From: Litoditis marina
Taxonomy: Eukaryota; Nematoda; Chromadorea; Rhabditida; Rhabditidae
Assembly (NCBI GenBank): GCA_964036275.1
Contig: OZ038433.1
Coordinates: 32,583,336 to 32,647,335, forward strand
Reading direction: 5' to 3'
DNA: 64,000 nucleotides
This document shows positions 22,091-33,213 of the stretch, one piece after another. The notes beneath the pieces were generated by a model. It saw only the letters and a program-made list of their open reading frames with translations. It was not told where the DNA came from and made no database searches. Each line of letters starts with the position of its first letter. Positions within the stretch are counted from its first letter, which is position 1. Made by a program: the position numbers and the translations under genes.

Positions 22091-23279
22091 CGTGCCATAA
22101 CCGCCGTCCTGCTCTCCGTGGTGGTCGTAGTGGTGACCTCGTACTCCTACACGACCTGTGACCTCTTCTGTCAGGGAGCTCCCGGTTGGAACTACAACTG
22201 TGAACCCGGAAACAGCACTGCGTTAGTTTGTTCACACCAACCAAATTGTACAGGAGGCAAGAAGGTGAGAGAACACCTTAGTACGTATGCTGGAAGATCC
22301 CGACACCTTAATACCAACCTGCGTCTCTCGCTCTACCTCTCTATTTGGTGTCTCTTACATCCCGCTGGGACGTAAGAGCAGAGAAATAGCGTATGTTTGA
22401 GAAGACGCAGAGTGGGATGAAGACCGGGATCTTGTAGCTTACGTACACATGTGATACAATGGTGTCTAATACTAAATATTCTGAAAAATGAAAAAATCTG
22501 AGCAGAAAAATGTCCCGTAAATCATGATCGAATCTTAGCTTTAGTTTGTTCTCGTAGCATTTTCTCCAACTTTCGGTCAAAACGCGCCGGAATCAAACCA
22601 TAAACACAAAATTTCAAAGCACAATATCCGATTCTGTTTGTATTCTCGGATCTAAGATGTGAAAGAGTTGATAGTGGGTTCCTTCAAAAGCGTGTTAGTA
22701 AAGTTTCACTCGTTTTTTGCCTTTTTCCAGTTTTTCTAAATCAGAATGTTCCAGATTCAACCGTAATACCAAATGCTACAACAAATGTATGAAGTTCTGC
22801 CTGTTGAGTTCCGATTGCATCAGCAACTCGTCTTACAAGTCAGTTGACACAAATTAACTGAAAATAATACATGTGACTGCACACTCGTGGAGCTTTTTGG
22901 AAGAGTCGGTACACTTTGACGAGTGGTTAATGGTATTTTATCTACATTCTACACACTTCAGGGGCAAATAATCGATGGTTGAACTGCTCAATTGAATCGG
23001 CCACTCGCTGTCTTAGTTGGGAATACGAATACAGGAATATAGACAGAACTAACTGAAATGTACCAATAGAGAGACATGACGACAGAAACAGAAAAAAACT
23101 TGACTCACAAAACATTTTGAACCAGAAAGAGACATTCGTGCGACTCTATCTGGTTATTTCTGTATTTCTACCGTTTTTCACTGCCTGAATGTTTTAGATG
23201 TTGCATGAGTGCTTCGGGAACCAAGAAGTCCAAATGGCAACTGAACAAGACCGGCTGTCATCACGCATACTGGCCATGA
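22091..23279 (+). CDS. Small cysteine-rich secreted protein, copy A (5' exon missing)
   Basis: Three exons: 22091-22264 or -22284, 22731-22838, 23198-23279 (TGA). The first encodes a signal-peptide-like core (AITAVLLSVVVVVVTSYSY) then TTCDLFC, NYNCEPGN and CSHQPNC; the second CSRFNRNTKCYNKCMKFC and SSDC; the third KCCMSAS ... TGCHHAYWP. That is about 13 cysteines in about 120 residues, suggesting a secreted disulfide-rich protein of unknown family. Phase rule: exon 2 needs two leftover bases. The standard donor after GGKK (22265) gives none, but a donor at 22285, made by the first bases of the MITE, gives AC and restores the frame. The exon-3 frame is supported by comparison with copy B: two base changes (one silent, one Met to Leu) before the stop, many after it. 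No start codon was located. Confidence 0.6.
22285..22441. mobile_element. Fold-back MITE, copy 2
   Basis: GTATGCTGGAAGATCCCGAC at the left and GACCGGGATCTTGTAGCTTAC at the right, as in the 11221 copy. It lies immediately downstream of the first exon of the cysteine-rich gene and is present at the same place in the duplicate, so it predates the duplication or was copied by conversion. Confidence 0.8.
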
Positions 23280-23540
23280 TAGATAAAGACTGTCCAATGA
23301 ATATACGCAAGCAACGGACTAATTTTGACAAAAATAAAGAAAATCTTCACTGAAAATTAAGGTTATACTTATACTTCAATCCCATTCAATCGATATTGAG
23401 CGCTGACGAGGTTGTTGTGGGCAAAGTGACCTGCTACATTACCATAACAGTTTCACATAAATTAAAGGAAACGGGAAACCAAGTTTCTATGTCAGAAAGC
23501 TGATTCATATATTTATAACTGGACGCGTTCCGCGGCATCA

Positions 23541-23665
23541 ACTCTGAAAATTGGGGCGACTCGCCGGCGAGACGGAGGGATCGTGCGGGTACCGCCTGCG
23601 AGTTGCCACTTGAACCAAAGTTCCCAGGTTGTCGCCGGCGAGTCGCCAAAGTCAGAAAATATTTC
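23541..23665. repeat. GC-rich inverted repeat (CGACTCGCCGGCGA)
   Basis: GGCGACTCGCCGGCGA near 23553 and TCGCCGGCGAGTCGCC near 23632 form inverted arms within a small AT-flanked island; further GCGAG/CTCGC words sit between. It lies about 250 bp after copy A's stop and has no counterpart after copy B. Confidence 0.55.
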
Positions 23666-24189
23666 AGGCAGTTCATCCAAACAAGGTTTTCACGAATTTT
23701 ACGTGAAACGATTTTTGGTAATATGCAAAGTTAAAAGTATGTCTTTAAATTGCAATACATGTAGGTTGTGTCAAGAGTTCTCTATCTCACAAACAATACG
23801 TTTAAAAAACCGCATATTTACGAACTAGAACTGAAGCGAACGAGAGGTTGGATTCTGTAATGCAGAAATTCTCAATTAGCACCCACTACACTGTTTTCAA
23901 AATATTCAGGAATCTTTTTTCGGAGCTTCGATTGTGGTAATTATGACAGTGTTTTGCCAATTATTTCATATCGCGCGGAGCGCGAAGCGCTCTGCGTGAG
24001 TTGTCTTTGGTTTGGCCATTGCGGACTCGTTTTTTCCTTTTAATTAACAAAAATCTTCAAACATATTCTTTTTTCGAAAACTAAAAGAAGAGAACGTTAG
24101 AGAATCACGAATTGAACATTGTGTGAAAATTTCAGCCAAATCGGACTATTTTCGCCTGAGTTATGGTTCCGTGTCGTTGTTGAAAAGTT

Positions 24190-25260
24190 CCGCCGTAATT
24201 CGTCCCTCGTCCCTCCTCCCTCGTCCCTCGTCCCTCGTCCCTCCTCCCTCACGGAATTCTGTCCGCATCGTAGTGGAAAAACTACTGAACCAATTTGGCT
24301 GAAATTTAAAACATCTATTCTATGGCAAAAGTTAGCTCGTCGCGCCAAGTATGAAATGTATATGTAATCTCTGGCGCCGGGCGCGGGCGCCAATAGGCGC
24401 CAAAAACGACTATTGGAAAAACTATCGAACCGATTTAGCTGAAATTTGAAACATGAGATCTAATGCAAAATTGAGCATGTCGCGCCAAATATGAGATGTA
24501 TAGCTCCTCATTGGCGCCGGGCGCGGGCGCCAATAGGCGCCAAAAACCACTATTGGAAAAACTACCGAACCGATTTAGCTGAAATTTGAAACATGAGTTA
24601 TAATGCAAAAGTTAGCCCGTCGCGCCAAATCTGAAATGAATACATCACCATTGGCGCCCGGCGCTGGCGCCAATAGGCGCCAAAAACGGCAAAACACTAT
24701 TTATCATCAACTAAAATGTTGAACACTAATAGAAATTGAATAATTTGGTGGAAAGTGTGAAAGTCTTTTTCCAAAACTGAAATTCTTCTTCTGGCGCTCG
24801 AACCAGGCGCCAGATGGCGCCTAAACCCAAACTCACGACAGCGTCAATGGAATCGTCTGAAATTCGGTACACTAAATAACTATCACATGGCAAGTAAGAT
24901 GCTCAATCTGAAAATCAAAAAAAGTTCTGTTGGCATTGTGCGCTGGCGCCAATTGGCGCCAAAGTTGGAAAAATATCAGTTATCGTCAATCAAACTGTTT
25001 CAAGTTAACAGATATTGAATATTCCAATGTGAAATAAAGATCCACAAATTCAAAATCGAATTTATCGTCTGGCTCGGAACAGACGCCAAATGGCGCCAAA
25101 ACAAAAACACACGAAACTGACAATTGAATAGTTTGAATATTGCTCCAATCAGTAATTGACACATGTAGTGTGTACTGGTAGCTCAAAAACCTAGAAAATT
25201 TCGTTTCGTTCTGGCGCCAGACGCGTGTGTCAATTGACGCAGGAATGAAAAAAAGTTTCA
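24190..25260. repeat. 140-bp satellite with GGCGCC palindromes
   Basis: Starts with a short tandem of CTCGTCCCTC words (24196-24250). Three clear units follow with starts at 24273, 24414 and 24554 (TGGAAAAACTA), each holding CCGATTTAGCTGAAATTT, TCGCGCCAA and the paired GGCGCC...AATAGGCGCC motif. About four further, increasingly diverged units run to about 25260, each still with paired GGCGCC words. An inverted fragment (AATTTCAGCCAAATCGG) lies just upstream near 24130. No ORF conservation between units, so not coding. Confidence 0.8.
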
Positions 25261-25591
25261 ACGAAGGTTTTTGATGTGGTATTGGAAATAATGGCTATAT
25301 TGTAAGTGAGTTGCTGTCTCTAATTGTAGATTTGTCAATGGCACCAATCCCCATCGCTTATCGTAAGCGGTGTACATGTCAATCGGAGCGTGTAGCGTTT
25401 TTGTTCAGTTGTTGATAGTCACAGAGCCAGTAACCTGCGTTATATTACAACATCAGCAATTTTATGGTCTGCATTCGGCTTCGTGCACACACAAAACTGA
25501 GATTTCCATAATAATATAATGAGTTCACAAGATTCACTCTGTGAATAGGCAACATATGAAGTTGTAGGAGTACAACTAGCAAAAAAAGGAC

Positions 25592-25964
25592 AATTAGTAA
25601 AAAGTGGGGGAACCAACAAATGTGTGAGTTGTGTTTGGTTCGACCTCGATATCAGCAAAAAGTGAACGATACGAATTGCTGTGATACTGTAGCAGAAGTA
25701 TTCTGCAAAAATAGAACAATACAAATGTTGCACAATGGTTCACAACGCACGCATGTCGTCAAAGCACACATGAAATACCCTTCGGCAATTTCTGAAATAT
25801 CATGCGGGCTTCGTGAACCATTGTGCAACATTTGTATTGTTCTATTTTTGCAGAATACTTCTGCTACAGTATCACAGCAATTCGTATCGTTCACTTTTTG
25901 CTGATATCGAGGTCGAACCAAACACAACTCACACATTTGTTGGTTCCCCCACTTTTTACTAATT
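25592..25964. repeat. Perfect inverted repeat with 152-bp arms and 69-bp loop
   Basis: 25592-25743 reads AATTAGTAAAAAGTGGGGGA ... GGTTCAC and 25813-25964 is its exact reverse complement as far as I can read. The identical open frames on opposite strands are simply the two arms. No target duplication or known TIR was recognised; its transcript would fold into a long duplex. It lies between the two copies of the segmental duplication. Confidence 0.88.
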
Positions 25965-26687
25965 TTTATTGATTTTTGAGTCCTGTAAGATGTACCATGT
26001 ACCTGTAAAAATCGTCATACATTACATATTAATATTATAATTGTTTTAGAAGTGTACTTTTTGCAGTACTTCCCGTTGATGTTTGATCGTCGGACAACTT
26101 TTCAATAAGCTGTCCAATAACCTTTGAAATTCAGACAACAATGGAACGTGCACTAGTGCTGGTTTATTGAGAACCCTATTTCCAATTAGATAACGTTTCA
26201 AATGTTTTATAAAGATTCATTTTGTATGGTCGCCCACTATGCTTTACAAATACATTAATATCGTCGCTTTTTCAAAGGTATCCAGCAGTGAAAACCTGAA
26301 ATGGACGAATATAAAAGCAGAGAAATGTTTGATTTACTCATCAATCAACTTGCTCCAAATGGTTGGTTCACAATTTTAGTTTAAATCACTTGAGAGTGGC
26401 TGAAAAAAGAAAGATTCGTTTGCACTTGAGTCTATTCTTCAAAAAACCTCATTGAAGCACTGCGCTAGGGTAGTTAGAGTCGAAAACAAAACTCGAATTC
26501 AACATATTTAATTTTTTCGAATTGCGAATTAGAAAAAAAGCAAACAGTCAACAAGTGTCAATTGGCCGATGTTTCATCAGCAAGAAATCCTAAATGTACT
26601 CCTTTTTTGCTTAACAATCATTACTGTACATTAGTGTAACATGTAAAACAATACCCATCCGGTTGTCCAGAACACGTATTCATTCAG

Positions 26688-27876
26688 CGTGCCATAACCG
26701 CCGTCCTGCTCTCCGTGGTGGTCGTAGTGGTGACCTCGTACTCCTACACGACCTGTGACCTCTTCTGTCAGGGAGCTCCCGGTTGGAACTACAACTGTGA
26801 ACCCGGAAACAGCACTGCGTTAGTTTGTTCACACCAACCAAATTGTACAGGAGGCAAGAAGGTGAGAGAACACCTTAGTACGTATGCTGGAAGATCCCGA
26901 CACCTTAATACCAACCTGCGTCTCTCGCTCTACCTCTCTATTTGGTGTCTCTTACATCCCGCTGGGACGTAAGAGCAGAGAAATAGCGTATGTTTGAGAA
27001 GACGCAGAGTGGGATGAAGACCGGGATCTTGTAGCTTACGTACACATGTGATACAATGGTGTCTAATACTAAATATTCTGAAAAATGAAAAAATCTGAGC
27101 AGAAAAATGTCCCGTAAATCATGATCGAATCTTAGCTTTAGTTTGTTCTCGTAGCATTTTCTCCAACTTTCGGTCAAAACGCGCCGGAATCAAACCATAA
27201 ACACAAAATTTCAAAGCACAATATCCGATTCTGTTTGTATTCTCGGATCTAAGATGTGAAAGAGTTGATAGTGGGTTCCTTCAAAAGCGTGTTAGTAAAG
27301 TTTCACTCGTTTTTTGCCTTTTTCCAGTTTTTCTAAATCAGAATGTTCCAGATTCAACCGTAATACCAAATGCTACAACAAATGTATGAAGTTCTGCCTG
27401 TTGAGTTCCGATTGCATCAGCAACTCGTCTTACAAGTCAGTTGACACAAATTAACTGAAAATAATACATGTGACTGCACACTCGTGGAGCTTTTTGGAAG
27501 AGTCGGTACACTTTGACGAGTGGTTAATGGTATTTTATCTACATTCTACACACTTCAGGTGCAAATAATCAATGATTGAAATGCTCAATTAAATCGGCCA
27601 TTTGCTGTCTTAGTTGGGAATACGAATACAGGAATATAGACAGAACTAACTGAAATGTACCAATAGAGAGACATAAAGACAGAAACTAAAAAAAACTTGA
27701 CTCACAAAACATTTTGAACCAGAAAGAGACATTCGTGCGACTCTATCTGGTTATTTCTGTATTTCTACCGTTTTTCACTGCTCGAATGTTTCAGATGTTG
27801 TTTGAGTGCTTCGGGAACCAAGAAGTCCAAATGGCAACTGAACAAGACCGGCTGTCATCACGCATACTGGCCATGA
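26688..27876 (+). CDS. Small cysteine-rich secreted protein, copy B (5' exon missing)
   Basis: Exons 26688-26861 or -26881, 27328-27435 and 27795-27876 correspond exactly to copy A. The first two exons are identical in sequence to copy A. The third differs only in one silent Cys codon change and Met to Leu (KCCLSAS), and keeps the stop at the same place. The same splice-phase problem and the same unlocated start apply. The TATA-like box is conserved at 26308. Both copies could be functional, or both decaying at the same pace; the low divergence of the coding frame outside the identical block favours function. Confidence 0.6.
26882..27038. mobile_element. Fold-back MITE, copy 3
   Basis: Identical to the copy at 22285-22441, as part of the segmental duplication. 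Confidence 0.8.
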
Positions 27877-28609
27877 TAGACAATGACTGTTCAATGAATA
27901 TACGCAAGCAACGAACTAATTCTCACAAAATCATGAAAAGTTCATCAAAGTTTGAAGTTGTATTTCATCGCATTCAATCGAGATTGATTATAGGAAGTGA
28001 ACGAACCTTCGTTGTAGTATTAATTCGATGCACCTATAGAATTCCAACCAAAATCAACGAGATTCACACAAACGGTGACAAAGGGTAGCATATACAGTAA
28101 GAAAATTGTTAAAATCGAACCCCCCCCCCCCCCTCCTACACCCTAAAAGGGTCGTGAGCAAATGGTCAATCTCACAGGTTGTTGTCGTGAAACAAAAACA
28201 ACCATACAAATACAATCATTATTTATCTCCCGTACAGGCAGTGACATAGGTTACCTATACCGTGAGAGAAAGGGTATCGTGTGCAGGTGTTGTTGGCGTG
28301 AAAAAGGCAATAGGGGTTGGAGGAATACAGTCTTCCAGAAACCGAGAGCAGATAGGAAGCACATATCTTCGAAACAAGAAACAAGACCCAGTAAACCATC
28401 TACTCCTATAAAGGCATCGCTTGGTGTGTCTGTCTGTCTGTGCGAAGCAAATCTTTTTTTAGTTGAGAAAGTTGGGAAAAATGATGCACTTTGTAGTGGG
28501 TTTTGGGCAGAACGACGTGAAAAGTACGTGATTTTCTGTTTTCATTCTAAATTTTCATCAAACCGGCTGCTGCTGGAAACCTACATAGATTGAAACTAAG
28601 TAGGAAATT

Positions 28610-29215
28610 CGCGCTCTATGTTGAGGGGAAAGGTCATACCTTATGTCAAGCAGAACGTCGCGTCTTATGGTAAAGTTAATGAGAGCTCTCACGGCCTCGC
28701 GCCCTATGCTGTCTATTTTGAGAAGTTAAGGAAAAGTCTCGCGCTCTGGATCAGAAAAAAAAACTCTCGCTTCATATGTTGAGGATAAGTCTCGCGCTCT
28801 ATCTTAGTAAAACCTCTCGCGCTCTGTGTTAAAAATAAAGTCTCGCGCTCTATGTTATAGAGAGCTCTAGCGCTTTCTGTTGAGGGAAAGTCTCGAGCTC
28901 TATGTTAAGAAGAACTCTCGCGCTCGTGAGGTTTCGCGCCCTATGTAAAATCAAAATTCTCGCTCCCCATACTGTTTATGTTCAGGAAAGGTCTTGCGCT
29001 TCATGTTAGGGAGAACTCTCGCGCTCTGTGCTGGAAAGAACTCTCACGCCATATGTTAAGAGAAACGATGGTGCTAAAGGGTATGGAAAGTCTTGCACAC
29101 CATGTTAAGGAATCCTTTCGCGCTCTGTGTTGGGGAGAACTCTCACGCTTCATTTTAAGGAATATTATGCGCGCTATAATTCTCACGCTTTATGTTAAGG
29201 TCACTCGCGGTGAAA
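28610..29215. repeat. Degenerate tandem array of CTCTCGCGCTCTATGTTAAG units
   Basis: About 15-20 imperfect repeats of a 30-40-bp unit built around TCTCGCGCTCT(A/G)TGTTAAGGAGAA, some halves reading TCTCACGCT. Frames across it are repeat artefacts. A 15-base C run at about 28116 precedes it. The rest of 27931-30331 has no gene I can support. Confidence 0.75.
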
Positions 29216-30331
29216 CTCAATGAATATGAAAACAACAAATAGGAGGTGGGTAGGGGGAGGAAAAAAGAGAGAGCCGCAAGCCTTCGACAGCCTAGACTCA
29301 TCAAGGGAGGGGGAGCCGGCTTTAGCCGGCGGCACCTTCCTTGTACTTAAACATAACACACTTTCACCGAATCGGTCGATTCGTGATAAAATATTTAGTT
29401 CCTTGAAAAGTTCAAAATTCAGTTCCTTGAAAAGTTAAGTTGAAAAACCTTCCAACTTTTTGTCCTTGTATTACCAACGTCCTGGTTCCTGGTGGTATTG
29501 ATTCAGATGTTTTTTTTCCGGCCCGCTACAAATGCGGGAGAGCTTGACGGTAGATGGAGCAGCGGAGCGGTAAGTGGTAACTAAGTCTGCGTCTCTCTGA
29601 CCTGCACTCTCTCTCGTCGAAACCGCTACAGAAGAGTCAGTCAATTGTCTCAGTTGTTCTTACTTACTGTGTTTATAGTTCGATGCTGATACATAATACA
29701 TTCCAGATAACTTTACGGTCCGTCTTCCTACGAGTACTCAGTAGTGAAAAACCGAGCTATTTACCAGGGTTCGCCCACCAAATTGGTCACTAGTTGATAT
29801 CAAGTTGTTAAATCTAAGTTTGATGCACAATTGTGCCTTAAGTTCTTGGTAAACTGTCTAAACCTCGATTTACAGCTTGCGTTTTCGGCGAACCTTGGTG
29901 GAAAAAAACTCGGTGTTTAACTTCAGAGTAGCTCGTTATTTCTATGTACGTGAACGGTACACATCTACAGTGTACCAAGACCTCTTCTGATCAGTTGTTC
30001 ACGAAGAACCCAAATCATCGTTCAGTCCAAAAACATAAGGAACAATAAATATTTATTTACAATTGGTAGTTTGTAATTGTATTCTTTACGTAATGAATGT
30101 AACATTCATCTCCTTGGAGGTTGGCCGTTTTCTTTCTAGAAGACTATTTTCCTGCAACTCTTGAGGCAACGACATGATCATACCACAGCCGGTGGCGAAA
30201 ATATACGGGGAAAAACATTCAACTGGTATTGTATTTGTTTGTTCTCTAATTTATTTCAGAATTTGCTAGTTTTTCAATTGTGTACAGTGAGCAAAAATTA
30301 AACAACTAAAAATGGCCTAGCAGGCGGAAAA

Positions 30332-33213
30332 CTAAATATTTCTAACGGTATACATAGGCAAATTGACCATTTTCTGGCTGTTGATCTCGAATATCTTCTT
30401 TCTAATCGGTGGATTTGTGATGAGCATGACCCAAAGAGAACTGAGCGAGACCACATCGACCACCAGACAGTTGTAGCGGATGAGAAATAGCAGCAGCGGA
30501 TAATGTTTTGGATCGGGGCCGCCTTTCATGATCACGTAGATCAAAAGCTGAAAACCAAAGTTTTTCAACAATAAACACAGCACATTTCTTTAGTTTTGTG
30601 CCCGCTCTCTTTCTACCTTTGTTCTCATTTTGTGCTCTCTCGTTTTAATTTAGCGGGCATTTCTCTTTGGAGTCTAGGTCAAACTTTCGGTTTTTCAAGT
30701 TCAAAGTTCATTTCTGACTCTTGCCTGTCAAGCTTTTAGTAGTCAACTGTGGGAGTTCCAGTAGAAATGAGACAGTCTATACTCACCTGGTCGGCCGCCT
30801 GTATTGAGTGGAATAGGAAGTTGGCGGTCCCGACAATCCAGAGAGGCTTCTCCCTCGTAGTCAACCCAAGGGACGTTGACCTTATCTTGTACACGGAACT
30901 CGCCGTGAACAGAATCCCCAGCACAGACGTAATAACCAAAGCATACATAGCGTACTGGGCTATCAGAAACTAAACAAAACACACATCAAAATCATGATTG
31001 GTGAAGTGTTCAACGACAATTTTATAGGATTTGTTGAACCGTTGTGAACACCGTACCATCGACTTTGTAAGAGGCGGGGTTTGGCGAGGGGCCAACCAGT
31101 CTGCGTATAATCGATCTACACACTCTCTCAACCGCTGGCAAGTAATCAACGACCGATCGCTCCACATCGCTTAAATTTGATCGAACACTCGGATGTCCTT
31201 ATGGGGAAAATGGTGACTATATATGCTGTTGTTACCAACTTTCTCTTGTTTATCACTAACTCCATCTTGATTTTGATGATATTTTCATGATACCTGACTG
31301 AATGGTTTAGTGTAATCTGGTGCGAATCCAATGTCACTACCCAAATATCGATAGAACATTTGGGAGGGAATAATATACCACGAACTAGTCAGAGTGATGA
31401 GAAACAATAGCAACCAGGCCCGAACGAGAAACTTCTCCCAAAACTGAAATATGTATACATTAAATAAACAGAACACGTCAAACGTGGAGATTTATACAAA
31501 AAGTGGTCTATTCTGTACGTTCATTATTTAACATGTGATAAACGTTTCACGTGGCCGCGTACATAACCTGCAGTATAACAAAACGTGGCTGTATGGTACG
31601 ATGGTATCTAATTAGTGTTTTTCATGATGAAAGAAGAAGAACGGAATAAATGTTTCGCTTACCCGTTTGTAGGTCACGGGAATATAGAGTGCTGTCCAAC
31701 GGTTGAAACTCATCAACAGGGCAGAGTATAACTGCCAAATCTTAAGAAATCCAACCAAGAAATATAGAATAGTTAGATGGGGTCCCAATGGCATATAGAC
31801 TATACAAGAACGACAAATGGTTGAGAGAGGCAATCTCTTTACAAACCAATCGAGTAGCACGAAGGCTAAATTCTGGAGAAAATTAGACATTTACAGCTGA
31901 ATTGACATTATAAGTGAACAAACAGTGACGTGAAACGTAGTGAAACATTGGAAAACATGCAGAACCTTCGAAAAATTTGAGACGGACGTAAGCGTTACAA
32001 AATTACAAGCTCTGCGTATCTCCGCTTTGCGTACTATTTCATAACAATCGTATTCCGACAGGGTGAGAGAGTAGCGAAATAGCGGATGCTTAGGGAGACG
32101 CAGGTTGTAATAGGAACGGTGAAATTCCAATGAGTACGGCATCATATTACCATGTATCCGTCGAGTACATAGTGTTTGTAGAAGGCTGCCCCATATAGAT
32201 GCGTAGTTCTGATGTGGCTGAGAAGCTTCAAATATACCAAAATAGACGGAATTCCTTAATTGAACAAGCAAATAAAACTTCAAGAAATCATAAGAAATTT
32301 ATTTACTTTCTCCCCCACACCGAAAACAATCGCCAATGACATTGTACAATCACCCTAAGTTCGGGGGGGGGGGGGGGGGGGGTACAAGTAACATGCCTGG
32401 CAATCGTTACAAATCGCTCCCCCCCCCCCACCCTTCTTAGTCTTAAGTTGAAACAGAGCCATGTAACTTTCACCCGCCCCCATCCATAGTGGGGGGTGAA
32501 AGTAACACAGGACTTATTTCGGCTAAAACAAAAAAAGTGGGGGGGGGGGCGAAAATAAAATAGTCCCAATTATGAAGTATTGGTGCATTTTAACTACATC
32601 TTATGTGTTTGTAGTCTGATTGCGATGTTGTGCTATAGTTCGTTTCATTCCCACTGAGACCCATTGGCATTGTGCCAAGATTTTCGGATGTTTATATCTC
32701 AGAGCATACATAAGTATTATCATGAGTATTTGTATTTACGAGTTTTTAAGGATCTGAACAATAGCTAAAAGAAATTTGCAGTTATTTGAAAAACTCCAAA
32801 GTGGTGAAAAATAGCCTGGAAAAGTCAGTGGCACGCTGCCAAATCTCAGTAGGAACGACCGGAACTATACTACGATAACCCGTCCATGCGGTGCACACAG
32901 ATCCAACAGATCAGATCCAACTAGGAATGAAATTTTGTCGCAGCACAAAAATTGTTCATTTTAGTGTTCAACAACCAATATTAGAGTGAACTGTAGATTT
33001 GAAGATTTGATTGAAGAAAGCTCACAAACCATACACAGCTGTCAGCGCGTGGAGATAGAATATTGAATTTTTATAGAACGTGGGTCCCTCGAGGTAGTAT
33101 CGATTGAAATGCACAATGCCACGTCCGAAAGATCGATTATTTTCAAGAACAGGAAACTTTCGACCGTTGGCTTCGAATTCATCAAAAGTCAGCCAGAGCC
33201 AATCAAAAGGCAT
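30332..33213 (-). CDS. Srg-like seven-transmembrane chemoreceptor, copy 1 of 3
   Basis: Six minus exons close in phase: 33030-33213 (ATG), 32151-32254, 31663-31872, 31294-31443, 30787-30969, 30332-30547, giving 348 residues. Helix 1 ends in the YGIPS motif (about 61-65). Next come FYKHYVLDGYM before helix 2, CRSCIVYMPLGPHLT, helix 3 with the NRWTALY motif near residue 153, FWEKF at the start of helix 4, FLIAQYAMYA at helix 5, and LIRYNCLVVDVVSLSS at helix 7. This matches the nematode Srg family, GPCRs on chemosensory cilia. An ATTTCAG acceptor sits 8 nt before the ATG, so the mRNA is probably trans-spliced to a leader. Introns hold a 190-bp repeat, a partial fold-back MITE and G-run DNA. All motifs and splice sites are intact, so it is likely functional. 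Confidence 0.86.
31040..31225 (+). repeat. 190-bp interspersed repeat, copy 3
   Basis: AACCGTTGTGAACACCGTACC, GGCGGGGTTTGGCGAGG, ACACTCTCTCAACCGCTGG, ending ATGGGGAAAATGGTGACTAT. Lies in intron 4 of the first Srg-like receptor. Confidence 0.75.
32300..32560. repeat. G-run/C-run rich region
   Basis: Contains an uninterrupted run of about 19 G near 32361, a C run near 32420, and an 11-G run near 32540, separated by CACCC and GTGGGGGGTGAAAGTAAC words that occur on both strands. Related to 8640-8820. Lies in intron 1 of the first Srg-like receptor. Assembly in such runs is unreliable. Confidence 0.6.

Larger units (their letters stand above)
21460..23330. repeat. Direct segmental duplication, left copy
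   Basis: Duplicated at about 26057-27930 with a constant offset of 4597 bp and almost no indels. From about 21920 to 22961 the copies appear identical. On both sides (21460-21920 and 22962-23330) they differ by roughly 10% with several small changes. The unit carries the small cysteine-rich gene and the fold-back MITE. Confidence 0.88.
26057..27930. repeat. Direct segmental duplication, right copy
   Basis: Second copy of 21460-23330. Outer parts are diverged, the central block is identical. The right edge is sharp: similarity stops after AAGCAACG(A/G)ACTAATT. Confidence 0.88.

Noticed and set aside
25620..25936. Two identical cysteine-containing 94-codon frames on opposite strands
   Set aside because: They are the two arms of one perfect inverted repeat; no start context or splice signals.
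27714..28088. 124-codon plus-strand frame overlapping exon 3 of the cysteine-rich gene
   Set aside because: Starts at TTG, is not open in the duplicate copy, and its frame is not conserved; the other frame keeps a stop and protein sequence in both copies.
28600..29215. CRISPR-like appearance of the CTCGCGCTCT array
   Set aside because: Repeats are degenerate, spacing is irregular and the genome is eukaryotic.
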